A DNA stretch of 64,000 nt. Source: a virus. The stretch is taken from positions 1 to 64,000 of the IMG/VR virus record IMGVR_UViG_3300043811_000032; one strand, given 5' to 3'. The notes under the pieces are model-generated. The model saw only the letters and a program-made list of their open reading frames with translations. It was not told the DNA's origin and did no database searches. Shown piece by piece: positions 23,889 through 32,515 of the stretch. The position numbers and the translations under genes were made by a program. Position 1 is the stretch's first letter. Each line of letters starts with the position of its first letter.

Positions 23889-24110
23889 TCATTTGGTCTC
23901 CGGCTTTTCCTTTTCCTTGCTGACTGCTAAGGCATCACGCAGACCGTCGATCTTGGCTTCCATAGCCGTGCGTTGGCTGTTGACGATCTCATGGGTGAGT
24001 TCAGTGGTCTTGCCAATGCTGCGGAGCTTTAGCGTCATCCACACCTGCATGCCGCCAAGGATGATGGACACCACTCCACCGACGATGGCGGTGATTACCG
24101 AGTCGCTCAT
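23889..24110 (-). CDS. Small membrane protein, holin-like
   Basis: 73 residues from ATG 24110 (TGATG junction). One N-terminal membrane helix (VITAIVGGVVSIILGGMQVWM) and an amphipathic C-terminal helix with TTELTHEIVNSQRTAMEAKI, a pattern common in small phage membrane proteins annotated near lysis genes. Holin role is possible but not shown. Confidence 0.5.
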   Translation of the reverse strand: MSDSVITAIVGGVVSIILGGMQVWMTLKLRSIGKTTELTHEIVNSQRTAMEAKIDGLRDALAVSKEKEKPETK

Positions 24111-24361
24111 CAACGGAACTCGATGAGCGGGTGCCCGATGAGAGACATCAGGATCGCTATGCACAGAAGCACGATGAGCACGACGAAAATAACGCGGATG
24201 ACCTTGAACGCTTGCGGCGGTCCCCAGCCCTGGGCCTCGACGTAACCGATCAGCCACCAAAGCAGGCCAAGCACCACCACCGCAATGAGCAGGTAGACGA
24301 TAAAAGTCACGATGCCTTCGAGCGACACCACCAGTCCGAGAGTAGCGAGCGCGGGTAACAT
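24110..24361 (-). CDS. Two-pass membrane protein, holin-like
   Basis: 83 residues with GAGGAGG upstream of ATG 24361. Two hydrophobic segments (about 15-40 IVTFIVYLLIAVVVLGLLWWLIG and 57-77 IFVVLIVLLCIAILMSLIG). Size and topology fit a class II holin. It is paired with the gene at 23889-24110. Confidence 0.5.
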   Translation of the reverse strand: MLPALATLGLVVSLEGIVTFIVYLLIAVVVLGLLWWLIGYVEAQGWGPPQAFKVIRVIFVVLIVLLCIAILMSLIGHPLIEFR

Positions 24362-24461
24362 GACAAGCCTCCTCTCTGTTCCAACCCCGAGTAACCGGAA
24401 GTGCGGCCGTGCTGTCTACGCCGTTGTCCGGCAGGGCAGCCGCAGCGACCGGCAAGAAACA

Positions 24462-24899
24462 CTACTTCTTCGTCTCTGGAGGCGTATCAACGATACACCG
24501 CGCGACCATCCCGGTCCGGCCGTCCACAAACAACTCGACCTCGTCGTCGGTCTTCAGGGCGGTCAGGTCCGAGGAGACCCCACCCTTCTCAACGTAGCAA
24601 CCACCGATGCCCGTGGTGAGCGTACCCGAGTCCAGCGGCATTGACCACGTACCGTCGGCGTTCTTGCCCGGTGCCGCGAGCATCTTGCCGGACACCGCGT
24701 AAAAGCCCTTGTGCAGCTCTTCCTTCGCCGCGTTGGCGTTCGCCGCCATCGTCGATCCTTCGAGGATCTTGTCGTCGTGATCCTTCATCTGCTTGTCGTA
24801 GTCTTCCTTCGTGACCACCTTGTGCCCGTCTACGATGCGGTCCTTGGGTTTCTCGGGCGTCTTGTGCATTGGCTGCGGATGAGCGTGTGAGTGCGACAT
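24462..24899 (-). CDS. Unknown protein
   Basis: 145 residues. His-rich N-terminus (MSHSHAHPQPMHK), helical centre (KEDYDKQMKDHDDKILEGSTMAANANAAKEEL) and a beta-rich C-half (GTLTTGIGGCYVEKG, DEVELFVDGRTGMVARCIV). No family recognised. Confidence 0.55.
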   Translation of the reverse strand: MSHSHAHPQPMHKTPEKPKDRIVDGHKVVTKEDYDKQMKDHDDKILEGSTMAANANAAKEELHKGFYAVSGKMLAAPGKNADGTWSMPLDSGTLTTGIGGCYVEKGGVSSDLTALKTDDEVELFVDGRTGMVARCIVDTPPETKK

Positions 24900-24985
24900 A
24901 GGTCAACTCCTTCACAGGGCGATTCTAGACCTACCGCTCAACCATCGCTCGGGCAACACTGGCCGCTTCGAGGGTCGCTCAGTAA

Positions 24986-25693
24986 CTAACGACGCTTCTT
25001 GCCCGTGTAGGGCTGTTTCGGTTGTTCGACCGGCTTGTTTACTAGTCTCTCGCCGTCTGCGTCTTCCACGACATACTTGCCGGGCGGCTCACCGTCACTC
25101 TTCTCCAGCGGACCGATCAGCCCCGGCGGCAGTGACCGCTCCGCCTCAGCAGCCATCTCGAACGTCGGTCCCCACTTCTCGACAAACTCCTGAATGACCT
25201 GAGGGGTCGTGTTGCACATCGTTCGGCCGTGAGCCTCGCTGTGCGGGCGCGTGGCATTAAGGCAGTAAGCGAACAGCTTGGGCTCCATCGTCGGGTCCTT
25301 GAACAGCTCCGGTGTGCCGTCACGTCCTTGCAGGATCAGACCAAAGATGTCCTCAGGCAGTGGGTTCGGCGTGGGCAACGTCTCCTCGGCCTTGACGTCC
25401 ACGCGGGGATCGCCCCACATCGCCACGAAGTCACCGATGATGTCGGGCAGGCTGCGGTAGAAGCTCCACGGGTCGATGAAGATGTGCGGGTTGGTAGTGC
25501 CGAACACGTGCCCCCAGAGCCTCGCCTCCATGCCCAACTGCTTGAGAGTCTGCGGGTGATCGCGGACGGCCGCAGTCACCATCTCGCATATCTCGGTCAT
25601 GTGATTGTCGCTGCTCACTGTTCGCTCCTTGCTTCTCGGTGCGGATTGGTCAGCCCACGCTTCCATCAGGCGACCGGCTAGTAACTCGTTCAT
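24986..25693 (-). CDS. Unknown protein at downstream end of glycan cassette
   Basis: 235 residues. It contains an aromatic-rich segment (ARLWGHVFGTTNPHIFIDPWSFYRSLPDIIGDFVAMWGDP) and a Pro/Lys tail. It overlaps the glycosyltransferase-like gene by ATGA. No family recognised. Confidence 0.5.
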   Translation of the reverse strand: MNELLAGRLMEAWADQSAPRSKERTVSSDNHMTEICEMVTAAVRDHPQTLKQLGMEARLWGHVFGTTNPHIFIDPWSFYRSLPDIIGDFVAMWGDPRVDVKAEETLPTPNPLPEDIFGLILQGRDGTPELFKDPTMEPKLFAYCLNATRPHSEAHGRTMCNTTPQVIQEFVEKWGPTFEMAAEAERSLPPGLIGPLEKSDGEPPGKYVVEDADGERLVNKPVEQPKQPYTGKKRR

Positions 25694-26466
25694 CGTTGGT
25701 GGCTAGCGGGGAAGCCCCACTGCTCCGGCCGCAGGGCGTTGGTGTAGAGCAGGCAAGAGAAGCATGGTGTCATCCCGTGCTTGCGGCACAGTCGCTCGAC
25801 CATGAATCCATCGGCGCACCACAGTGGTCCGAATCGCTCCTCGCGCAGCAGGTCTGCCCGCACGGTCAACACCTCGAACTTGGTCACGAACGTCCGGCAC
25901 GAGTTGAACTTCCAGTCGTCCCACCCCTCCACCTTCTTGTACGTCGGCGGGCACATGTTGCTGCCGGCGATGTAGCCGTTGATGATGACCTTGGGCGACT
26001 CGCCCTTTAGCTGCGGTGCCTGCTGCCAACCGTGCTCCTGCGGTGCGATCGCCTCGAACGTCTTGCGGATCTCCAGCAGCCCCTGATCGTTCCAGAGGCA
26101 GTCATCGGTGGCGAAGGTGACGTAATGCTTCGGCGAGAAGAATCCCGGATCGACGCTGGCCATCTTTCGGTCTTCAACAAGCATCGCGTCGAGGAACCGG
26201 TCGCACACCCAATGACCGACGTTGTACTCCGCCTTGCTCTCACAGCGCCACGGCTTGATCCACTCGGCGTCCTTCAGATCACTAGAGAAGTCGGCCTGCT
26301 CAAATCGGCATCCGGCTCGTTTCTCCGTGCCTTTGTCATCCTCCACTCGCAGTATGTTATCGTCACAGAGCGGTCGCCACTCGACCTTCTGCCCGCGCAT
26401 GTGTTCACGGAGTATACCGGCGAACCGCAGACGGGCGAAGGGCATAAGGACAGTATGACGTATCAT
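25690..26466 (-). CDS. Glycosyltransferase-like protein (GT-A type)
   Basis: 258 residues. The start (VLMPFARLRFAGILREHM) and a central acidic segment (HYVTFATDDCLWNDQG, with a DDC in place of DxD), plus SNMCPPTYKK and LWCADGFMVERLCRKHG, resemble GT-A sugar transferases. Metal-binding and catalytic residues cannot be fixed by eye. Context supports a glycan role. Confidence 0.5.
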   Translation of the reverse strand: MIRHTVLMPFARLRFAGILREHMRGQKVEWRPLCDDNILRVEDDKGTEKRAGCRFEQADFSSDLKDAEWIKPWRCESKAEYNVGHWVCDRFLDAMLVEDRKMASVDPGFFSPKHYVTFATDDCLWNDQGLLEIRKTFEAIAPQEHGWQQAPQLKGESPKVIINGYIAGSNMCPPTYKKVEGWDDWKFNSCRTFVTKFEVLTVRADLLREERFGPLWCADGFMVERLCRKHGMTPCFSCLLYTNALRPEQWGFPASHQR

Positions 26467-26471
26467 AGATG

Positions 26472-26762
26472 CTACTCCTTCTGTTGCGTTGCCACTTCGG
26501 TCAACCTCTCGAACGCCTCAGTCATCCGCTCTTGGGTACTCGGTTTATCCTCCGGGATGTACATGCCTATGATGTACCGATTCAGCACGGCGTAGTCTAA
26601 ACCAGCCAACAACTGAATGTTCCCATCGACGTCCTCGCCACGCTCTAGCCGTTCCTTGTGCCCCTGCACCCAGGCATTGACGAAGTCACGTGCCATCTGA
26701 TGCTTGGCGAAGTAAGCCGTGGCAAAGTTGCCGCCATGAGTCAGGATTATCACGCGGGTCAC
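26472..26762 (-). CDS. Small protein, unknown
   Basis: 96 residues from GTG 26762. An N-terminal strand (TRVIILTHGGNFATAYFAK) resembles the start of a nucleotide-binding domain, then a helical charged remainder. No family recognised. Confidence 0.5.
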   Translation of the reverse strand: MTRVIILTHGGNFATAYFAKHQMARDFVNAWVQGHKERLERGEDVDGNIQLLAGLDYAVLNRYIIGMYIPEDKPSTQERMTEAFERLTEVATQQKE

Positions 26763-26767
26763 CGGAG

Positions 26768-27778
26768 TTACTCCTCGAATGTATGTTTCACAGACTCGTA
26801 AGAGAACTCCTCGGGCCGCAGGAACATGTTATCTCGGATGAACGCTCGCAGCGGTCCAGCAGTCAGGCAGTTACCCTCGGAGTCATACAGCGACGGATCG
26901 TGCGGCAGCACTTGCTGACATAGCTCATAGCCGAAACCTACCCGTTTGCCCTCGTCGAAGATCCGCCGCCGGAACTCGTCCATTTCGATCTTGAACGTCA
27001 ACGGCTTGCCGCGGAAGCCGACGCTGGCGCCGTCCATGCTGTGCTCGTGCCTGACCGTCGGCTTGCCCATCAGCAGGAACCGGCGACCGATGGCGGCGGT
27101 CATGAACGTGAAGATGCTCTCGCCCGTGTCGCTGGCGAACACGTCCGGCAGGATGCGGCCGTAAGCCTGCCGCAGATCCTCGCTGAACGCCTGGCTGTGC
27201 AGGTTGATGGTCCGACCGACCGGGATCACGAAGTCCTCACCCCGTGGTGGTCGCAGGCCCCACCACTCGTAGCCGGTGTCCTCGTCGACGCCGACGGCAA
27301 CCATCGCGTTCTGCGAGTGCAGCATCCCTTCACACGGCACGTCGTGTAAGAACCCTCCATCACTAATCTCGACGTTGGACATCGCCACGACTTCGGAACG
27401 GATACGTTGGTGCAAGTTACGGAAGACTCCAACACGCTCGTCCTCCTCGTGCGGCCACGGCCCGGCGCCGATGTCCACGCCACTGTCGAGGTAGACATAG
27501 CCGTCGAAGGCTCCCCACCGCTGCACGCACTGGTCCACCGTGTGATTACAGGTCGTGAAGACGGGCAGCACCTGATCGATCCAGTTGAAGCTGACCCGGT
27601 TGCCCAGCTTCTGCCGCAACACGCTCTTGCAGGTCCGCGTCGAACAGCAGCCACTGACCACCACCCGCCAGCCGTCACCCTCTTGACGCAGGCACGACTC
27701 GATGTGACGGACGTAGCGATCGAGTCGTTCCAATCCGCGCACGCCACATACGTTGAAGATACAGAGAAGTTTATTCAC
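26768..27778 (-). CDS. Glycosyltransferase-like protein (GT-A type)
   Basis: 336 residues from GTG 27778. The N-half follows a GT-A layout: LLCIFNVCGVRGLERLDRYVRHIE, WRVVVSGCCSTRTC, then FDGYVYLDSGVDIGAG, where DSGVD replaces DxD. The C-half has EWWGLRPPRGEDFVIPVGRTINLHSQ and TVRHEHSMDG. Probably transfers a sugar to a glycan built by this cassette; donor and acceptor unknown. Confidence 0.55.
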   Translation of the reverse strand: MNKLLCIFNVCGVRGLERLDRYVRHIESCLRQEGDGWRVVVSGCCSTRTCKSVLRQKLGNRVSFNWIDQVLPVFTTCNHTVDQCVQRWGAFDGYVYLDSGVDIGAGPWPHEEDERVGVFRNLHQRIRSEVVAMSNVEISDGGFLHDVPCEGMLHSQNAMVAVGVDEDTGYEWWGLRPPRGEDFVIPVGRTINLHSQAFSEDLRQAYGRILPDVFASDTGESIFTFMTAAIGRRFLLMGKPTVRHEHSMDGASVGFRGKPLTFKIEMDEFRRRIFDEGKRVGFGYELCQQVLPHDPSLYDSEGNCLTAGPLRAFIRDNMFLRPEEFSYESVKHTFEE

Positions 27779-27957
27779 TTGGCCGGCTCCCATGGTGAGA
27801 CGTTCTCTGGCACAGTCAACACCACAGTCCCCTTCTTGTCCGTGTCCAGCGCTATGGCTTTAGCGTTAGGGCGATACTCCTCGCCCCAGTCTGCCAGCTC
27901 CACCTTGGCGGTAGGATCACATTGCATTAACCGACTGATCAGTTCCATGACAGTCAC
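27775..27957 (-). CDS. Small conserved-type protein, unknown
   Basis: 60 residues from GTG 27957 with GGAGAG 5 bases upstream. The opening VTVMELISRLMQCDPTAKVELADW matches a widespread short family in phages and bacteria that begins xTVxELIxxLxxxPxDAxV. It overlaps the end of the interrupted radical SAM gene by 41 bases. Confidence 0.55.
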   Translation of the reverse strand: MTVMELISRLMQCDPTAKVELADWGEEYRPNAKAIALDTDKKGTVVLTVPENVSPWEPAK

Positions 27958-29718
27958 TGGTGCTCTCCTTCGGTTTGACTCTGTATCGCTGTGACCGCCG
28001 CCCGTGCCACATCGTCTCGATGCCCCACTGAATCGGGTCGCCCTCAGGCTTGGAAATCCGGCTCATCTGCTCAGTAACGTGGGGGAGCAAGTACGGGTAC
28101 TCTTCCTTAATGAACCCCTTGATCTCTTGCCGCAACTTGCTCGGGTCGCGAGCTAACCGCAGCCAGCTCGCTTCCTCCATCGGCCAAGTTACATCACCTA
28201 GCTCAGGATCGTAGTGGTCCCAGCCCTTGCCGTCGTACCCCTTCTGAGCGTGTTCCCAAGCCTTGCTGTACTCCTCACCGAAGAGGCTATGCTTGCACAA
28301 CCCGTCGCTCCTCCAGCAGTAGTTAGCTAGCGACTCGTAGAAGTCTGTGAACGTCTCACCGCTCTGTCTTGCCAGCAGGTTGGTCAGCCCGAACGCATGG
28401 AACGTCAGCATCAGCCAGTTCCACACGTAGACCTCGATGATGTCGTCGCCCGGCAGCGTCCTGGTCCGCCTGACCATCCGCTCGTACTCGCCCGTCGTTT
28501 CGCCCGGCTTGCTGTGGGCCACGAACATCGGGCTGTCGAACGTCTCGATGCCATGCTCGGTCAGGTACGCCGGATCGTTCATCGGGGCGTTGACGAACAC
28601 CGAGCAGTTCCACGTCATGATCGCCGGTGCCGGGTCCAGTGCCGCCAGCGTCTCCCACGTCCGCTTGAAGCTCTCGGCCGTCTCGCCGGGCAGGCCGAGG
28701 ATCAGCTCCGTGTAGCTCCGCAGGCCCTCGGCGTCGAAGCGGTCGATCAGTCCCTTGAAGCTGTCAAACTTCACGTTGCTCCTCTTGACGATCCGCAAGA
28801 CATCGGAGTCGAGGCTCTGCACAGATAAACTCACACCCCGTAGGAGTCCAGATGAGGCGAGTACCCTGGCTATCGGGATGATCCTCTCTGAAGAGGATTT
28901 CACCCATGTCAGCCCCAGTGCCTCGGGATATCCGGTTCGCTGCTTCGTCTCCGCGAGCTTCGTCGCTATCCACTGGTCACGCTCCTGGAACATCCCGAAG
29001 TTGGCGTCACAGCAGTCCACGTACGCGATCTCGTTGTCGCCGAACCACTCGATCTCCGCCTCAAGCCGCTCCTCGGAGAACTTCCGCACCTTGCTCTTCG
29101 TGGCCGATCCCCAGTCGCAGAAGGCTTCCTTCAGGTACAGGCGAACGGACATCCCCGGTTGGATTCCCAGGATGCCACCCACCTGTACCTACTCCTTTCT
29201 GCTAGCTTCCACATCAAGCCTGTTGTGAACGGCGACGGGATGCTTTCGAGGTCTTTGATACGTTCGCGCGGCAGTCCTTTACCTTCTCTCGTTTCGATAC
29301 CAAGGACCAGTCCACCACCTCGCCTGTAATAACTATCGGCTTGGAGAACTTCCGATAATGAAACCTCGCCTTCCCCGTGGACGAGTACATCAACATAGCT
29401 ATGCCGTTCAAAGAAACCTTCGGCATGGTCGGGCACCTCCGGGCCGCCGAACACCACTTTGAGCCGCGGGTTCAGTTCCTTGGCCCGCCTCGCCAGTCGG
29501 TTCGTCGCCCGCCAGTTCCAGCAGTAGCACGAGCACAGCAGCCAGTCGGAGTCGCGGCACGCCTCGGCGTCGGCGTCGATGTTCCGCTTGTCCACGAACG
29601 TCGGCTGCAGGTCCATGTCCACGAACTGCAGCGCGTAGCCGACCACCGTGGCGATGCTGCAGGGCAAGTGCAGCTGGTCGCCGAAGAAGACGCCGTACTG
29701 GGAGGAGGAGACTTTCAT
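27917..29718 (-). pseudogene. B12-binding radical SAM enzyme, interrupted inside the CxxxCxxC motif
   Basis: Two frames together make one B12-binding radical SAM protein. Frame 1 (29718-29131) holds the Rossmann-type B12 domain (VVGYALQFVDMDLQPTFVDKRN, LKVVFGGPEVPDHAEGF) and ends SNRGCPFACT-stop. Frame 2 (to 27917) resumes FCDWGSATKSKVRKF...CCDANFG, the usual continuation of this family, and ends with a helical tail. Removing 11 bases (29123-29133, TGAAGGAAGCC on minus) would restore CPFACTFCDWG exactly. Enzymes of this class methylate or rearrange sugars or unactivated carbons. As written it cannot make an iron-sulfur cluster unless ribosomes skip the insert; it may be a recent pseudogene. 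Confidence 0.8.
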
Positions 29719-29721
29719 GCC

Positions 29722-29949
29722 TCACCTTGCAGGTTCAACGATTGGCGTCTGTCCGCGAGATACGATTCGTCTTGCCTGTTGCATTGCCTCTTCCTTGGTC
29801 TCCGCATAAACGGATTGAAGGAAGGTTTTCATATCACCGCGGTTCGGGTTGAAGACCATCTCAAAAACGTTCCACTTCATCAACTTCGACCGGTCACCAT
29901 CAGCCTTTCGCCACACCTCCGGCGACTTGCTCACTTGTACCCAGCTCAT
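29722..29949 (-). CDS. Small protein, unknown
   Basis: 75 residues from ATG 29949. Trp/Lys-rich (MSWVQVSKSPEVWRKADGDRSKLMKWNVFEMVFNP) with a C-terminal helix (YAETKEEAMQQARRIV). No family. Confidence 0.5.
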   Translation of the reverse strand: MSWVQVSKSPEVWRKADGDRSKLMKWNVFEMVFNPNRGDMKTFLQSVYAETKEEAMQQARRIVSRGQTPIVEPAR

Positions 29950-30881
29950 AGTCCTAGCTCCTTGAACACCTTGGCCCACCGTTCCGGGTAACTCTCGCAG
30001 TCGTGATCCCGCCGCTGCCGTTCCAATGCACCTCGGGACAATGCCGGCAACTGCTCGGGCAGCCGGCTGCACCGCTCCACCAGATCGTCGAAGTCCCTGG
30101 CGATGATGCCGTTCACGCCGTCCTCGATCAGCTCCCGCAGTGCCCAGTGCTCCAGGCCGACAGTCGGGATGCCGAAGCTGGCCGCGTAGGGCACGCTGAT
30201 GAAGTGGGCCTTTGAACTCGGCAGGAGCAGCACGTCGGAGCGGCGGTGGATGTCGTCAAGTTCGGCGTCAGACAGATAGTCGTGGTGCATTTCAACGTCG
30301 TCCGGCCACACCGCCTTGCTGATCAGGTCCGCATCCTTCGGTGCTCGCAAAATCAGCTTGCAATGGAACTTTGTATGAAGCCGGATGAAGAGATCGCAGA
30401 CCAGTTGTCCGCCCCGGTCCTTCCACGCCTTCTGCTCCCTGTCGTTGTGCGAGCCCCAGAAGAGGAACGTGATTAGAAATGCCGGTCCAGTCTTGTATAA
30501 GAAGTCCTGCCTCGGCACCCCCACCGGCACGTGGAACCTCGGCTTGCTCGGCAGCAGCGTGGCGAACTCGTCTAGGGTCTTCTTCGTGTGGCTGCACACG
30601 CCGAGGCATGCCGGCTGGCGGTCGATGTTACTAACGAACTTGGCATCGCAGTAGTCAGTCAGCCAAAACGTGCTCTCCATGTAGAGAAGAAACGGACGAC
30701 CTGCCATAACGTAGTTGGCGATCCGCTCTTGGCTCCTGCTGTTCTCCAGTGCCAGTATGGTTACGTCCGCATGCCCATCGTCATGCTTCGGCAGCCACTC
30801 GAACTTCTTCGGCTGACCGCTCCGCATGTAGCGATACAGCGTGTGCTCCGGCAGTTGCGCGTCGATGGTGACCTTCAACAT
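29946..30881 (-). CDS. GT-B type glycosyltransferase (family 4-like)
   Basis: 311 residues. The C-half has the retaining GT-B nucleotide-sugar signature: LRAPKDADLISKAVWPDDVEMHHDYLSDAELDDIHRRSDVLLLPSSKAHFISVPYAASFGIPTVG, then a Glu-rich GVNGIIARD. The N-half is a shortened Rossmann domain. It probably adds one sugar to a lipid- or protein-linked acceptor. The N-terminal domain is divergent. Confidence 0.7.
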   Translation of the reverse strand: MLKVTIDAQLPEHTLYRYMRSGQPKKFEWLPKHDDGHADVTILALENSRSQERIANYVMAGRPFLLYMESTFWLTDYCDAKFVSNIDRQPACLGVCSHTKKTLDEFATLLPSKPRFHVPVGVPRQDFLYKTGPAFLITFLFWGSHNDREQKAWKDRGGQLVCDLFIRLHTKFHCKLILRAPKDADLISKAVWPDDVEMHHDYLSDAELDDIHRRSDVLLLPSSKAHFISVPYAASFGIPTVGLEHWALRELIEDGVNGIIARDFDDLVERCSRLPEQLPALSRGALERQRRDHDCESYPERWAKVFKELGL

Positions 30882-30885
30882 GATG

Positions 30886-30978
30886 CTACTTCCTGTTGTT
30901 CCGTATGATGCTTACTGCTATCAAGATTCCAAACAAGCACGCGCCGAGCCAGATTACTTGCTGATAGATTACTGGCAT
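30886..30978 (-). CDS. 30-residue single-pass membrane peptide
   Basis: ATG 30978 has TAGGAC 6 bases upstream and the stop is at 30888-30886. The product MPVIYQQVIWLGACLFGILIAV...RNNRK has one hydrophobic helix and a basic tail. It overlaps the preceding gene by 10 bases and its stop lies 5 bases before the next start. A real coupled microprotein is likely, though untested. Confidence 0.5.
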   Translation of the reverse strand: MPVIYQQVIWLGACLFGILIAVSIIRNNRK

Positions 30979-31901
30979 TTGAGTCCTACCAACCCCAGCA
31001 CCTTCGTCCAGAAGACCACCGGAGCGTGATTCCTTCGTACCTTGTCGCGGAGGCGGTCCGCCATTGCCTGTGCACGCGGCAGATCCGCCAGCAGGGCCTG
31101 CGCCTTAACGGCAGCGTCCGCAGCATCCGCATACTCTTCGTAGTCCTCTCCGGACATGAACCAGTGCCGTGAAGCCGAGTTCTGCGTCTCCAGCAGGCAG
31201 CAGCTAGCAGCACCGGCGTCGAGTACCCGACCCTTGACCTGCCTGGCGCCCGGCATATGGGCTACATTCAAGGCCACCTTATAGGTCGTCATCCGCTCGT
31301 AGTAGTCGCTGTAGTCCACCGTCGCGTCAACCCCCGGATGCTTGTCAGGGAAGTGCGGCCGGTGCGTGAAGGCCAGCCCAGCGGTGCGCCGCAACTCCTC
31401 GATGATCTCGTGCCGCGGGTGTCCCGGCCCTCCCGTGCCGCCGCTGAATCCGAAGTCCGTGGGTCGGTCCACCATCCGCTTGGTCTGCATGTCGGGGTAG
31501 CGGTTCGGAATCAGTTCGGACATGCAGTTGGGTCGGTTGGCTAGCGGCCAGTCCAAGCAGCCGTCGGTGTTCACCTGAGCCGAGAAGCAGCCGAGTCGGT
31601 CGTAGTGCCACAGGGTCTGCTCCCATCCTGGAATACCGCCGTCGAGCACCACGTGGACCAGTGGGGCTTGGTTTCGGAGCCTACGCAAGGTGGCGTCATC
31701 CAGTGCCCACTCTCGTGGTTCCAGATTCGGTCCAAGCGGTATGCCAAGGTAGACGATCACGTCGGCTTGGAAATCCGGCAACATCGCCCGGCCACCACCG
31801 ACGTGACTCCTCTGGTACCGGAACAGCCCCTTCTCCCACGGCCAGCTGTCGCTGACCAGATCCGCCAGACCGGGCATCGGGTTAAGGAACAGGACCTTCA
31901 C
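30969..31901 (-). CDS. Glycosyltransferase, tandem paralogue 1
   Basis: 310 residues from GTG 31901. This is one of four related genes (see 32512, 33703 and 35818). Shared blocks: VKVLFLNPMPG start, PWEKGLFRYQ, a VVLDGGIPGWEQTLWHYD segment, DFGFSGGTGG...HEIIEELRRTAGL and a C-terminal QVKGRVLDAGAASCCLLET...WFMSGEDYEEY that fits a glycosyltransferase family 4/1_2-type domain. It should transfer a sugar in a glycan path. Confidence 0.65.
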   Translation of the reverse strand: MKVLFLNPMPGLADLVSDSWPWEKGLFRYQRSHVGGGRAMLPDFQADVIVYLGIPLGPNLEPREWALDDATLRRLRNQAPLVHVVLDGGIPGWEQTLWHYDRLGCFSAQVNTDGCLDWPLANRPNCMSELIPNRYPDMQTKRMVDRPTDFGFSGGTGGPGHPRHEIIEELRRTAGLAFTHRPHFPDKHPGVDATVDYSDYYERMTTYKVALNVAHMPGARQVKGRVLDAGAASCCLLETQNSASRHWFMSGEDYEEYADAADAAVKAQALLADLPRAQAMADRLRDKVRRNHAPVVFWTKVLGLVGLKCQ

Positions 31902-32515
31902 TTGGTACATTCCACGTTGAGCGAGAGCAGTCGTCCTTTGCGATACTCCACCATGTCCTTGCAGTCACGGATGTGGGGTAGGTAGCAGGCACTGGCGTCA
32001 TCCACATCCGCGTGCTCGGTCTTGTCGCGGTCGTAGCGGCGGATGTCCTTGAAGCCGGCCTCCAGCAAGTCGCAGGTCAGGCTCGCCTCGTCCCAGCCCA
32101 TCTTGTGGTAATCTAGCGGCGTCCGCTGCCCGCCGTACAAGAATCCAAGGAACTCGTCCAACTTATGCGCCGGCCTTATCTGAAGCTCTCCGGTCTCCGA
32201 CTCACCCCAGGACAATCGCATGTGCGTCGCAAACACCCATCCTAGGTCCGGCACCGACAGCCGCAGCGTACCGCCCAGCTTAAGCACCTCGTGCCAGCGC
32301 CTGAGCACCGCCCGGTACTCGTGTCGCCCGGCATGCTCCAGCACGTGACAGGCATAGATGACGTCGACCGATTCTTCTACCCAGCCACTGACCCGACCGT
32401 GACCCTCCAATGTGAAGGCGTCTGCTACCACGTCCGGCTCGCAACGCGAGTCAGCGTCTACGTTGATCCATGGCGGCGGCAGTCTACGTTTCCCGCAGCC
32501 CAAATGAAGCTTCAC
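31898..32515 (-). CDS. SAM-dependent methyltransferase (class I)
   Basis: 205 residues from GTG 32515. KLHLGCGKRRLPPPWINVDAD is the SAM-binding motif of the small methyltransferase family, followed by VDVIYACHVLEHAGRHEY and LKLGGTLRLSVPDLG. Similar enzymes in polysaccharide clusters O-methylate sugars. Lies between two paralogous glycosyltransferases. Confidence 0.8.
   Translation of the reverse strand: MKLHLGCGKRRLPPPWINVDADSRCEPDVVADAFTLEGHGRVSGWVEESVDVIYACHVLEHAGRHEYRAVLRRWHEVLKLGGTLRLSVPDLGWVFATHMRLSWGESETGELQIRPAHKLDEFLGFLYGGQRTPLDYHKMGWDEASLTCDLLEAGFKDIRRYDRDKTEHADVDDASACYLPHIRDCKDMVEYRKGRLLSLNVECTK

Noticed and set aside
29110-29140. Simple -1 ribosomal frameshift joining the two radical SAM halves.
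   Set aside because: It would give C-x3-C-x6-C, breaking the CxxxCxxC cluster, and no slippery heptamer is visible; removal of 11 bases fits far better.
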